From Pochonia chlamydosporia 170 (taxonomy: Eukaryota; Ascomycota; Sordariomycetes; Hypocreales; Clavicipitaceae): a stretch of 64,000 nucleotides of DNA. The stretch's first letter is position 1; each line of letters begins with the position of its first letter. Shown here one piece after another: positions 10,808 through 22,487 of the stretch. Under the pieces are notes generated by a model. It worked only from the letters and a program-made list of their open reading frames with translations, was not told the origin of the DNA and did no database searches. Made by a program: the position numbers and the translations under genes. Location of the stretch: the NCBI RefSeq assembly GCF_001653235.2, contig NC_035794.1:496001-560000 (forward strand), given 5' to 3'.

Positions 10808-13239
10808 ATGTCAGGCGCACCGTACATACCTCAAGACGTTGATCACGTCTCTCGCATGCTCAGTGCCTTAGAATTGGCGAGGAAAGAGAAGCGACGCGGC
10901 GGTTTAGCCATCAAGAAGACCAGCTTTCAGGTCAAAGGCTCATCAAATGGGCTGAAAATTGATTCTTGGAAACTGCAGGACTGGGACTATAAGCGACCAG
11001 ACCTTCCTACTTACGCCCGCGGCCTCTTCACCACTCCGAAAGCAACCAGGCAGCAGCCCGAGATAGCAGTCCGAGGCTATGATAAGTTTTTCAATGTAAA
11101 CGAAGTGCCAGAGACGAAATGGGAAAGCATTACGGCGAATACCCTTCCGCCATATGAATTGACTCTCAAGGAGAATGGATGCATTATTTTTGTATCCGGG
11201 CTTGAGGACGATACTCTCCTGGTCTGCAGCAAGCATTCGACTGGTGACCGAGATGACATTCAAGTTAGCCATGCCAGTGCGGGCGAGCGACGAATAGAGA
11301 CTCAACTGGAAGCTATTGGCAAAACCAAGGCAGATTTAGCAAGAGAGCTTCGGAACCGTAACGTTACCGCTGTGGCCGAGCTCTGCGATGATTCGTTTGA
11401 AGAACACGTCTTGGCATACAATTCCGACGAGGCCGGCCTGTATCTCCACGGAATGAACCTAAATCTGCCCGAGTTCGTTACCTACCCAAGCTCCATCGTC
11501 CAAGATTTTGCCAACCAGTGGGGATTCATCAAAACAGGACTGACAGTAATGGAGGATATCCAGGAAGTGAAGAAATTTTTAGAGGAAGTTGCCCAGACAG
11601 GATCCCATGGAGGCAGAGAGGTTGAAGGATTTGTCATTCGGTGCAAAAAGAGCGAAAACCCAGCCACAATGCCCTATCACGATTGGTTCTTCAAGTACAA
11701 GTTTGAGGAGCCATATTTAATGTACCGGCAATGGAGGGAATGCACCAAGGCACTCATTGCAGGCAAAACACCCAAGTTCAAGAAGCACCACAAAATTACC
11801 GAGGAATACTTGTTGTATGCTCGGAAACGCCTGGCCGCCGAGCCGAGTCTAGGAAAGCTATACAATCAAAACCATGGTATAATTGCCTTGCGAGACGATT
11901 TCCTCAAATTCAAAAACATCAATGGACATGACGCAGCCTTCTTGGACGATTCAGAGCCCATTGTTATGGCGGAGGTAACGAGCGATGTCATCTTATGCCC
12001 AATCGCCACCATAGGTTGCGGGAAGACCACAATAGCCGTTGCTATGTCGCATCTTTTCGGATGGGGCCATATACAGAATGATAATATATCCGGCAAAGGC
12101 CGGCCACCTCGATTCACCAAGGCCGTCTTGGATCAATTAGAGAATCACCCTGTTGTTTTCGCGGACCGCAATAATGCGACAAAGAATGAAAGGAGGCAGC
12201 TGATATCTGATGTGAAACTACAGAATCCAGGTGCCAAACTTGTGTGCCTCAACTTTCGTCATGACGAAGAGTCAGTAGAAAGCATTCGGAGGGTCACACA
12301 GGCACGCGTCCTAGCGCGCGGCGATAACCACCAAACAATACATGCAGCGAGCGACAAAGGAAAGTTTATGGGAGTAATGGAGGGCTTCATCAAAAGATTC
12401 GAACCATGCAAACCATATACCCATCCAGATGACGGATTTGATGCCATTATTGATCTCGACCCTGTGGTGGGCAGCCGGCAAAATCTTGAGACCGCTATAA
12501 GCCGTCTAAGACAACATTTTCCCAACCTTCTTATAAATGTCCCGTCTGCAGAGGACTATGATGCCGCGATCGAAACGGCACTTGACTACCGACCAGATAA
12601 CCACAGCATGGCAACGACAGTCGCGGATAGTAAGCCTTTCAAAAAGAGAAAGTTGGAATATATGTCTGTGGATGTAGCTACCGACAAAATCAACGCCGTT
12701 TTGCAGAAAGCTTTCAATGGCGCCCCCCGAGAAGCCTCCCGATTTTATATGCAATTGAAACAAACCAGGAGAATCCAGAGCAAATTTCACGTCACATTAA
12801 TGCACCGTGCAAGCATGAATGAGTATCCGGATCTCTGGAGACGGTATATTCAGGCATGGGAGGCAGCAGGTAGCTCAGACTCGCAGCTTGGAGAATGTGA
12901 TCTCTTACTTGAAAGGGTATGCCAACCGTCCCGTGCTCGCTTCGTTTTTGATCCCTTTTATTTGCCTGATCTGACCCCATGTGTTCCTAGATTGTGTTCG
13001 ATGATCGCATAATGGCCATCGTGGTGCGCCTCTCAGATGACACGGGCAATTGGCAGTGCGTGAATCGGGTTGCTCACATCACAGTCGGAACCCGTGACAA
13101 TGCAGTCAAGCCAAAAGAGAGCAATGATTTGCTGAATAGATGGATCGAGTCGGGAGCTAATGGTGAGCTTATTTCAGACGTTATTCTAGACGAAAAGCCT
13201 CTGTTGAAAGGCATTATAAGAGGAGTCCTGTCTAGATAA
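10808..13239 (+). CDS. trl1: TRL1-type tRNA ligase (ligase, kinase and cyclic phosphodiesterase)
   Basis: The fungal tRNA ligase seals spliced tRNA halves and, in yeast, HAC1 mRNA. Two exons, 10808-12916 and 12991-13239, give 785 residues (yeast has 827). Three catalytic modules are visible in order. The adenylyltransferase carries the nucleotidyl lysine in LTLKENGCIIFV (~residue 121) plus EGFVIRCK and FFKYKFEEPY. The polynucleotide kinase has the P-loop ATIGCGKTTIAVA near residue 400. The cyclic phosphodiesterase has its two HxT motifs in KFHVTLMHR and, in exon 2, AHITVGTRD. The intron splits the phosphodiesterase domain, so retention would remove the second HxT. The start is the first ATG after a long pyrimidine-rich leader. 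Confidence 0.97.
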
Positions 13240-13605
13240 AGAATGGTGCTTGTCCTACGCCCAGCACACTACTTCACAGTCAAGGCCTCTTTGTGGTCAC
13301 TAGCAAGCATGTAATACATCTATTGGCTCATCCAACACTATGAATAGAAATGTTGTATTCCCAACTCTACTAAATCAAGCTGAGAAATAATTCCTCGCCC
13401 CTCGGGGCGCTGTAACAGAGCGTTTCTGTCTCAGTGCATTTGTCCGCCACTAGTAATGGCCATCAAAGTGTTGTTCGAAAGTTGCATCTGATGTTCATGA
13501 TATATCGCAAGGAAGAAAGCAAATAACAGGGGCCACGTGTCAAAACTCCAGGTATATCCGCTAATGATTTGTATTGGCTATTAAATGCCTGCCCATCAAC
13601 GTAGC
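13240..13605. other. Convergent 3' region
   Basis: A 366-bp gap between the TRL1 stop and the stop of the opposing DUF4870-type gene. No gene, repeat or terminator-like structure is evident beyond 3' UTR sequence. Confidence 0.5.
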
Positions 13606-14351
13606 TCACTCATCATCTAGTATACGGCTAGCTAGAGGCCCGAAGAATGGCACTTCGTATCTATATCAAGGTCAGCTGGTCGAAAAAAATCTGGGTATGA
13701 ACTGCGGCGTGGTTTAATACCTGTCTAAAATCTCCGCATCTCGATACGCCCTAAGCGCTAGCAACGCAATGAGGGCTATATCGCCTATGAAAAATACCCA
13801 ACTGAGGAACGACGACCACGAAATGAGCAGATGAAACACCAGTATCGCCGTAAATAGCAAGGCCGATTGCCATGCGTGAAACCTTGTTTCTGCCTGTTAG
13901 AATTTCCCTCTCCCATATATACAATATAGCTGTTTGTCATAGAACAATCCGAGGCTGTCGAAACTTACCTAACATAGTCGCTGTTGCGCTCCAGAATAAG
14001 CAAGATGATTGCACCAAGCGGCGGGAGGGCTAGATAAGCGAGACACGCTTCATAGTCTAACCGCAGTCCCAAGCTGGTGTCAAACTCGCTAATTTCAGCA
14101 GCAGGATAGGTGCTCGGTACGTTCGCACCTGCGCCGGCACCGCCCGACCATCCCCTTGTTTGGCCATCAAGACCAGCCCAAGCGCGCTGTGGCTGTGGGT
14201 GTTGTAGAGGCGGAGGGCTTCGGGCATTGCTTGGCGAGAAGGGTCGCCTCGACGCGCCGTCGTGGGACTGTCGAGGAGAAGAGGCATTGAATTCAGGTGA
14301 TGCAACGCGAGAGTGTTCGGGCGGCGAGGATTGATACGGAGCGAAATCCAT
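13606..14351 (-). CDS. Small membrane protein of the DUF4870/Tic20-like family
   Basis: Exons 14351-13969, 13882-13721 and 13660-13606 give 199 residues. The first ~85 residues are disordered and rich in Pro, Ser and Gly. Then follow about three to four membrane segments: YEACLAYLALPPLGAIILLI, a segment after NSDYVRFHAWQSALL, and WVFFIGDIALIALLALRAY. The arrangement N-S-D-Y-V-R-F-H-A-W-Q-S is the hallmark of the DUF4870 (UPF0132) family, whose function is unknown. The short last exon encodes YEVPFFGPLASRILDDE. All splice phases fit. In fungi this protein is conserved but uncharacterised. Confidence 0.85.
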
Positions 14352-15328
14352 CTTGGACTTCGCAACAGAAGTTGTTCTTTACTAGCAACAGAATGTTATC
14401 GTGAGTGCTGTCTGATAGAAATCTCTCGAAGAGATACCTGCGGTCGCCTTAGTTTGACAAGATAAGCCTGAATGTTGCTTTACAGACAATTCTTCTGGAA
14501 CACTTACGATTAGACGTAATCTCAGGTCCCTGTGTCGAAAGGCAGCGTGTGACGTCCGCAGTGTAGTGTTGCTGTGCCACGACGGAATATGATACGCCGC
14601 GTGAGCAGGTTACAGGTCGCCCAGAGTGGTAGATTCAAGACGTTATCCGATTGATTTGTGCGGAATATTTGCAGAAAGCGCTCGATTATCTCTCGCAACA
14701 CTTGGTGTCTCTTCTGGCTGTACTGTGTTAAGGGCAATTACATGTCTCACAAGCAGGTCTTCGAAAAAAATGATTTAGGCTTCTGTGGTTGCGGTATACC
14801 TACGGACCTGTTGAAACGACATGAAGTATTCGGTGGTCAACAGAAGATTGAATCGTTCAACTGGAAACCATCGAGGGTGTCAAGTCAAGTATGCCTACGT
14901 TGACTTGCCTACCTAGGTACCTAAAGTAGGTAGGTACCTTGGCTGGGGCCTGTGGCGCTCGCGCCGAGCTCTGAGTGCTCAAGTGGGTCCATGGGTCAAC
15001 TCCCTTATGGTACCTAGGTAGGTAATTTACTAGGAACTGTCTGGTAGAACTCAGCGGGAATGCGTCATAAGTAGAGCTCCTTGTCGCAACATCACTGTTA
15101 GGAATTAGGAGGCTTACAAGATGTGATAGATAGAAGGAGGGATGCAACGGCGGAGCTATTAGATTTTATGAGAAGAGCACATGAAGTGACAATTATTCTA
15201 TTTCAATGCATAGGTTACATGTGTATGCTATTCGTACAACATTTCCCATCCAGCAGGCGAATCCTCGGTACTATGATACATGCCAGTTGTCCTTGGGAAA
15301 CTGCAAAACTGGCGGCTAAATGGAGCAT
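14352..15328. other. Intergenic region with two TACCTAGGTA clusters
   Basis: A 977-bp gap upstream of the DUF4870-type gene and downstream of the uL10m gene, both on the minus strand. It contains repeat clusters at 14901-14938 and 15010-15024. I see no coding frame with family resemblance. Confidence 0.5.
14901..15024. repeat. TACCTAGGTA-type repeat clusters
   Basis: At 14907-14938 the sequence alternates CCTACCTAGGTACC with TAGGTAGGTACC and can fold back through GGTACCTA and TAGGTACC arms. A second copy GTACCTAGGTAGGTAA lies at 15010-15024. The unit matches the 44-bp palindrome at 1992-2035. Confidence 0.85.
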
Positions 15329-16333
15329 TTACGGTTCAGGTTTGTCATTCTCGCCGTCAAGTTGTACCCTTCTACTCTCCAGTGCAAGCCATATATTTCG
15401 GCTGCCACCTTCCAGTGCTGCCGTTACGCCGAGGCCGGCTCCTTGCAAAGTGGCGACAAGTTGTGCTCGTAGGCCATCCAAACCACCCTCAATAGTCCCA
15501 ACCCAATTCACTCCGGCCTGATCAAAAACTTTGCCTTCAATACGACCACCCACTAACATGAGCTTGGCGAGACCATTCTGGCATATTGGATCGTGGTATC
15601 CTGGGCTCTTTTTCCTGGACGGCGCGGGAAACATGCCATGTACCGGCGATAAAACACTTAATGCAGCTGCAAGATGTGCTGGTGAAACAGCTGGCAGAAC
15701 AAGCGCCGCAATAGGACCAACCATGAGTGGCTGAAGTTGCGCGTAGGCTGAGTTGGGGGGTATAGTAGCCTCCCGAATTGCCTGAAACGCCGTCTCCGAA
15801 AGGTCGTGTACAAGCTGTCCTGGATTTTTTGCGCGAGAAGACGGTGAGGCCTTGTAAAGAGCTGGGTTGTGGAACTCGACGATTCTCAATGCCACGTCGA
15901 ACATATTCGTTCGCACAACTTGTAAACGCAGTTGCGAGGACAAGTCCACGAGGCTCTGATCGGACGGCTGGGGGGCCTCTGGCACTGCATCAACAGCTTT
16001 CTTCAGCTCCCTTCGCACGGCCGCCCATTCAACAGCGGTCAAGTTACTGTGCTGAAAGAAGAGGATCAACGGTGTCGAGCGCAGTAAAGACGTATATGTT
16101 CGAATCAGCTGACTCTTTCTGGTATCGATCGGTCTTGCGCTGGCAGGTTTCGTTGTGGGTACAGGATCATATTTTCCAGAGCGAGGGCTCGTTACATCGA
16201 TAGTTGTATAGCTTCCCGTAGCAGCAGCGGTGGTTGAGCGGAATGAACGTAGCTGACCGGCTCTTGCAGCCTGATGTTTGGGGAGTATGAGCTGGAGACA
16301 AGGCGTCGCGGCCCTGACTACCCCACGAACCAT
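15329..16333 (-). CDS. mrpl11: Mitochondrial large-subunit ribosomal protein uL10m
   Basis: This single-exon gene encodes 334 residues. The N-terminus (MVRGVVRAATPCLQL... RSFRSTTAA) is basic and hydroxylated, as expected of a mitochondrial presequence. The core from about residue 70 contains KSQLIRTYTSLLRSTPLILF and EWAAVRRELKKA, typical of fungal mitochondrial L10. I start at the ATG at 16333 because the longer open frame upstream has only a TTG (16357). The bases before this ATG read TTTGCAG, like a splice acceptor, so a short 5' UTR intron is possible. It is divergent from RPT5. Confidence 0.9.
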   Translation of the reverse strand: MVRGVVRAATPCLQLILPKHQAARAGQLRSFRSTTAAATGSYTTIDVTSPRSGKYDPVPTTKPASARPIDTRKSQLIRTYTSLLRSTPLILFFQHSNLTAVEWAAVRRELKKAVDAVPEAPQPSDQSLVDLSSQLRLQVVRTNMFDVALRIVEFHNPALYKASPSSRAKNPGQLVHDLSETAFQAIREATIPPNSAYAQLQPLMVGPIAALVLPAVSPAHLAAALSVLSPVHGMFPAPSRKKSPGYHDPICQNGLAKLMLVGGRIEGKVFDQAGVNWVGTIEGGLDGLRAQLVATLQGAGLGVTAALEGGSRNIWLALESRRVQLDGENDKPEP

Positions 16334-16826
16334 CCTGCAAACATTAGCAAATGTCAAAGCAATAATTCAGATTTTGCGTCGCATGGCTCACTTTCCGTTA
16401 TTTGCAATCCGTCCACCAGCTGTTCTACCAAACGATCAATTGACCAGTTCGAACGTCCTACCAGGCTTTTCAGTGTTGCGCTGTGGGCCAATCAACTGAA
16501 TACTCAGCGGGGCCGGGTAAACCATATGCCGGGACCTTTGTACTGGGTTGACAGGTCTGTGCTGACTAACACGTATGGCAAAAGCAATTTGGTCGTGGTA
16601 AGCTGCATTGATTGCGCGCCACGCTGACTGCCTGGCACTGTCAAGCACCTCTCGGCCAACGAAGCTCACAGTCCTCATAGCTCAAACCAGCACGACATTT
16701 TCTTTCCACTTCGATCGCGCCGCCGATTAACTTCACCATCAAAGGTCTAAACAGCAAGGCTAATAGGTCATTGGGACAACCAGGCCGCTCCCTACTAGAC
16801 CTGCAATTTGTTTAAAGCATCACAAC
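16334..16826. promoter_or_regulatory. Divergent promoter of uL10m and RPT5
   Basis: 493 bp between the two start codons. No proteasome-associated control element could be recognised with confidence, and no gene is visible. Confidence 0.45.
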
Positions 16827-18468
16827 ATGTCCACCCTCGAGGAACTTGACGACCTCGATCGTAGAGACAAGGACGACAAGAAAAGGGATGGCGGCTCGGA
16901 GCGCGGCAAGCAGGATGAGCTAGATGGAGACGAGGAGATGAAGGATAAAGAAGATGATGCCGACGATATCCTGGACGAGGAAATACTTGGCCTCAGCACA
17001 CAGGATATTTTGACTCGGAAGCGACTGCTAGAGAACGATTCCAGGATCATGAAAAGCGAACTCTCCCGTTTGTCACATGAAAAAGCAGCGATGGGTGAAA
17101 AGATCAAGGACAACGTGGATAAGATTGCAAACAATAGGTTCACACCACCTAAAGCTACGGCAAATCACCCCATGTTCGACGTCTCGCTAATCTATGCTAC
17201 AGGCAGCTTCCATACCTCGTAGGCAACGTTGTGGAGTTGTTAGATCTCGATCCTACCGCAGAATCCTCCGAAGAGGGCGCGAACATTGACCTCGACGCAA
17301 CACGCGTGGGCAAGTCCGCAGTTATCAAGACATCCACACGCCAAACCATCTTCCTGCCGCTCATTGGATTGGTGGACTCCGACCAACTGAAGCCCGGAGA
17401 CCTTATAGGGGTCAACAAGGACTCTTACCTTATTCTTGATACCTTGCCTGCCGAGTATGATAGCAGAGTGAAGGCAATGGAAGTTGACGAAAAGCCAACC
17501 GAGCAATATACAGATGTCGGGGGTCTAGACAAGCAGATCGAAGAGTTGGTTGAGGCTATCGTATGGCCGATGAAGGAAGCTGACAGGTTCAAGAAAATTG
17601 GCATCAAGGCCCCTAAAGGTACGAAACCAAGCCTCTACTTTTCTAGCCATCACGGCCTGTCTCTCTACCCGCCCAAATGCAATAATTTACACGACAAATC
17701 AGCAGGTCGCTGTTGAGCTGACAGAATTTTGACAGGTGCTTTGATGTACGGACCACCTGGTACGGGAAAGACATTGCTAGCGAGGGCTTGCGCAGCGCAG
17801 ACGGATGCCACCTTTTTAAAACTAGCAGGACCGCAGCTCGTCCAGATGTTCATTGGTGATGGAGCTAAGCTTGTCCGAGACTGCTTCGCCCTAGCCAAGG
17901 AGAAGGCCCCTGCTATCATCTTTATTGATGAGCTTGATGCAGTCGGTACAAAGAGATTCGACAGCGAGAAGAGCGGCGACCGTGAGGTTCAAAGAACTAT
18001 GCTAGAACTTTTGAACCAGTTGGATGGCTTTGCCTCGGACGACCGCATTAAAGTCCTGGCTGCTACAAATCGTGTTGATGTCCTTGATCCAGCGTTGCTT
18101 CGATCAGGGCGGCTCGACCGAAAAATCGAGTTTCCACTACCTAATGAAGAAGCCCGAGCCCAGATTCTCAAAATTCACTCTCGGAAGATGAAGGTCGACC
18201 CCGGTGTTAACTGGGGCGAACTTGCCAGGAGCACTGATGAGTTTGGCGGAGCCATGCTCAAGGCGGTTTGTGTCGAGGCGGGTATGATAGCTCTGAGGTC
18301 TGGAAAGAACAAGATCGGCCATGAGCATTATGTCGATGCGATCGCAGAGGTCCAAGCCAAGAAGAAAGACGTGAGTACCCCTTTGATAGCATCCAAATTT
18401 GACACGCACATCATTAACTTTTTTGCCCCCTTCTCTTTATCCCGCAGACTGTCAATTTCTACGCCTAG
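16827..18468 (+). CDS. rpt5: 26S proteasome regulatory ATPase RPT5
   Basis: Rpt5 is one of the six AAA+ ATPases of the 19S base that unfold substrates and open the 20S gate. Exons are 16827-17137, 17203-17618, 17736-18370 and 18448-18468, giving 460 residues. The N-terminus is acidic and coiled. The OB part follows, then the ATPase core with Walker A GPPGTGKT, Walker [30 protein letters not shown] and the arginine finger in [11 protein letters not shown]. The fourth exon is only 21 bases and encodes the HbYX-type end TVNFYA, which docks into the 20S ring. Reading through the third intron would replace this tail with unrelated residues. Near-perfect family match. Confidence 0.98.
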
Positions 18469-19976
18469 GCATGGCATCCTTGCTACGCAATCAAACTGCT
18501 GGTCTTGGGGGGGCAATTCACTGGCGTTCAAACTGGCGTTCGAAGCTAGAGTGGACGACGAGGACAGATATGCTATTGGGCATGTTGTATCATTAATACT
18601 ACCGCGAAGTGTCAGCTGCAGTTGGCTGCAAGGCTCATCTAGACAATTTACACATGAGATCCCATAATACCGACTACGCAACCCATGTAGTGATCATGAT
18701 GTTGGCTAGACAGTCCGGGCTCGTAAGGTTTGAACAGCTCAGTTTACCTCGACACCAATACTCCTGGGCTAGTTGACGTAAAGAGATATTCAAATGTGAA
18801 TAACCACAGGCGGCAAATGTACCTACATCCACCTGAAGGAGTGGACATATGCTTCCAACAGTTGGCGAATACTCCGTACACGCAATTGTTAAGGTAGATG
18901 GCAAAGTTCCTCCGGTGCTCTGCATGGCGATGAGACCGGAAGGTTTGTTCCAGTGTGTCGTTCAGAGCTTGGTGGCCTTTTGGCGATCTCGATGTTGGAT
19001 TGGTATTCAAGATACGTGGGTCGGCCGCTCGGCTGAGCATGGGGTCAAGCAAGATGCATCCAGACTGGGCCTGGAAATCCACTACGTCATTGTGGCGGAA
19101 GCTACTTTGACCACATCTGACCACAGCACAGCAACCTTGAGCCTGACATGATGTGTATGTCCATTGTAGAGGATTCGAAACATTGAAAGGAACAATTTGC
19201 TAGAACTGCAGCTCCAAACAATGAGACGAAATGGCTGGCAATGAGGCTGTATCATTCATGGAGCAAAATGCTGATTGGGGTACGCAGCTTGGACAGAAAT
19301 AGACCGATCTGACCTTGTTTCGACCGATGCTTCCTCAGAAGCACACACATGTGGCGGTTGCAACCTTGACGACTGGGTTCGGCTGGTGGATTGGCTTCTG
19401 GGTACATGTGAGCCAAACTACGGAGTACTGAGACATTCATTCACAGCCCATGGCTGTCTGGTCTGGCTGGTCCTTTCTACAAACGCCCAGCACGACCAGA
19501 CATCTTCTTCTACCAGACCGTTGTGGCTTGCATGTTAAGCTTCCATGCCCGGTAGATGTCTAGCCACTTGGGCTCTTGCTGGTACCAGGTAGTTTCTCCA
19601 ACTCTGCGTACCTAACTACCTAGGTAGGTACTTACCTACATATGTACTTGACCAGCAAGAGGTGAACAGGCTGCGAGTAGTGACGTGATGGATATTCCAG
19701 CCACGCACATCAATGCGACTGGGTTCCAAGATGTATCACCACACGTCATCACCCAGTCCTCAACAGGCAAATTGAGGGAAGCTCTCTTGCACCACCGCCT
19801 TTCGTGACTTCATAATCCTGTCACGTCCCGCTTTACTGATATACTGCACGGCCGCCCCAAAAATCATTTCATAGCAGCGTTTTCCCTCTTACTTGATGTC
19901 CCTGTAGTTTATTCCTGCAGAGAAGCTCGGCCACTTACTGAAATCCAACAATATCTACGTAACCACAGTCTGGACA
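18469..19976. other. Intergenic region between RPT5 and the Ish1-like gene
   Basis: About 1.5 kb with no supported gene. An open frame at 18849-19151 has an ATG but no recognisable family or partner exons. It holds the repeat cluster at 19609-19640 and several GTCTGG/CCAGAC hexamers (19455-19520). Confidence 0.45.
19609..19640. repeat. TACCTAGGTA-type repeat cluster
   Basis: Reads TACCTAAC, then TACCTAGGTAGGTA, then CTTACCTAC; another copy of the dispersed intergenic palindromic unit, about 340 bp upstream of the Ish1-like start codon. Confidence 0.8.
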
Positions 19977-21826
19977 ATGAGGTGTCTTAGGGTTCTCATG
20001 ACGGCCAGTCTGGCTGTGTCAGGAGCTACCTCCAGCAGCTGGTTTCCTGGCTCCAAAGCAGGTCTGTAGTTGTTGAAAGCCAATTTACCCTCTCTCTGTG
20101 GACTTGGTATGATGTACCCTTGTTTGGGAACACCGAAGCTAACATCCCACCATGACGTTGTAGTGTATAATAAATGGCATCAGACAGAGCTTGAACGCTG
20201 GCTGACAGACCATGAAATTCCGTATCCCAAAGCTTCGGACCGCAAAGACCTAGAGACGTTGGTTCAGGATCGCTGGAATGATATAATTGTGCAGCCCTAT
20301 AACAGCTGGGATACTGCTCGACTTAGTTCATATTTGCGCGAAAGGGGTGAAGATGTCCAAACCGCTGTGGATGATTCCAAAGACAACCTACTCTCGCAGG
20401 TCAAAACGAATTGGTACGAATCTGAGGAAGCAGCGCAACAGGCATGGAGCAACGCTAAAGATTGGATTCTCGACACTTGGTCTGAGAGCCAACTGAAGGC
20501 CTTCTGCGATAAACACGGAATTCCGGGTAAGTCTCCCATGTGGATTTGAATGAAGCCTTTGGCAAAAAGGCAAAAGTGGGCAAACTTTTATCTACGTTAT
20601 TGCCTAGTCTCTAGAGAATCAGCTGACCACTTTATATTGGCCAAACAGCACCACAGCCACGCCATAGGGATACTCTCTTGCAAAAAGCTCGTCTTGGATA
20701 TGAAGCAGTTGCCAAAAAGATGGGTGAAACGTCTGCATACCCCGGCGACTGGCTCTATCAGTCCTGGGGTGAGTCTGACCTCAAAGCCTGGCTCGACAAA
20801 TACGGTGTTCCCATCCCTCAGCCTTCTACTCGCGACAAGCTTGTGGCATCTGTTCGCCGCAGTTCTAGGCTGGCGTACCTGAAAGCTCAGCAGGAAGCTG
20901 CCAGGGCGACGGCTAGCGCGCAAGCTGCATATGCCACATTGACGGACATGATAATTGATGCATGGGGTGAATCACAGCTTAAAGAATTCTGCGACAAGAA
21001 CAACATCCCTGTTCCGCAGGGAACAAAGGAGAACGAGCTCCGAGCCTTGGTTCGGAAAAATCGAGCCGACATTTTGGGAGACAACGTTCGAGGAAAAGCA
21101 AGCTCGGGATTTGGAGCCGCCACCTCGAATGCCAGAAATGAGTATGCGAGAGCAACCGACAGTGCCTCTCTGGCGGCCGAAGACGCGTTCAACCAAGCAA
21201 CGGCCAAGTGGTCAGAAAGTCGCCTGAAGGCTTACCTGGATGCTCGCGGAGTTCCCGTCCCACAAGGGTCGAATCTAGATCATTTGCGAGCTCTCGTTCG
21301 TAAGAATTCGCACAAGGCCGCGTCGGGCTGGCAGGCTTGGTCATTTGACGATTTCAGCTACTCGAACCTGAAAGAGTACTTGGCAAAGAATGGCAACGCT
21401 GCGGCAAAACAGGCAGCTAAGAAGAGAGATGCCTCCAGGGAGGAACTTGTCAGTGCTGCAGCTTCTGCGTATTCATCCGCCTCACAAGCTGGCGGAAGTC
21501 AATTTGCCTCAGTCACAAGCTACCTTGCTTCTGCCACGGCATCTGCGGGACAGCGTGCATTCGACTCTTGGACTCAATCAGAACTGAAGGCATACCTTGA
21601 TAGCTGCGGTGTGGCGGTGCCTCAGGGTTCCAAGCTGGAAGAGCTTAGAGCATTGGCACGTAAGCAGTCGACATATTTCAAATATGGCACGTCATCACCG
21701 TCCGGGACCGTATTCGCAAAGTTGGGAGACGCCGCTGTGCAAGGGTGGAGGTGGGCAATGGGCCAACTCAGGCTTGGAAGCGACGCTGCACAGGAAAAGG
21801 TCAAGGTTGCCAAGGAAGAGCTGTGA
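19977..21826 (+). CDS. Ish1/Msc1-like stress protein with about eight HeH-type repeats
   Basis: Exons 19977-20061, 20164-20526 and 20649-21826 give 541 residues. Exon 1 encodes a signal peptide (MRCLRVLMTASLAVSGA). The rest is a tandem of about eight ~35-residue helix-extension-helix units of the form W-S-E-S-x-L-K-x-(F/Y/W)-x-D-x-x-G-(I/V)-P-x-P-Q, such as DTWSESQLKAFCDKHGIP, QSWGESDLKAWLDKYGVP and DAWGESQLKEFCDKNNIP. The seventh unit is degenerate and lacks the Pro-Gln signature. This layout matches S. pombe Ish1 and S. cerevisiae Msc1, nuclear-envelope/ER proteins linked to stress response and sister-chromatid recombination. Exact function here is inferred. Confidence 0.88.
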
Positions 21827-22487
21827 GAATTGCTACGGAGGACGTAAGGGTTTAAATGGGGCAGGGTTTGGTTTTATCCTATTCCACAGGAAATTGCGGA
21901 GGAGACGTGGTGAGATACCGAGGGACCGGGAGGAGGGAGAGTGAAGGCGTGTGTTTTGGCAAAGTGAAGACCTGATATTGATGTGATGGTGGGTTGATCC
22001 AACATGAAATTGATGACTCTCTTTGGTATTGAGGAATTGTACACTGCCGCCATGGCTCGTATCCGGTTATCGCTAAATAATGCATTTGTACCTAAACATA
22101 TGACTATACCACAAGATCTAGCATTGGGTCTCTCTATTTATTTGCGTAGCAACGACAGATGGCAAATGGGATGCCAGGATGAAAGCCAGGCACAGCATGA
22201 GCGAGCTTCGTATCTTCAGTAAACGACCTTCCTAGGCTGCGAACAGAATCAACTGGCCTGATCAGACTGTCCATCCTGCACAGCTACTTCACGCAACAAC
22301 TCGTCCCTGACCTACATGCGAGTCGATCTGGATGCTCGACAGATCAACCCTATGTCCCCTCGCAATCAGTCGTTCGTTCCGGGATAGATGGACTAACTTC
22401 AGCTCACGCATTATCGATTGCCGTTTGTTCTCGTATGAGCGGCCGATGGGTAAGATCTAGCTCCACCGCCAAATCCTTCCGCTTCAA
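21827..22487. other. Convergent 3' region
   Basis: 661 bp between the stop of the Ish1-like gene and the stop of ERB1 on the other strand. No gene or repeat is seen. Confidence 0.5.

Noticed and set aside
12394..12404. GATTCGAACC, an exact tRNA B box on the minus strand
   Set aside because: It lies within the TRL1 kinase coding region and has no tRNA fold around it.
18849..19151. 100-codon open frame with ATG
   Set aside because: No recognisable domain, no partner exon, and the flanks look intergenic.
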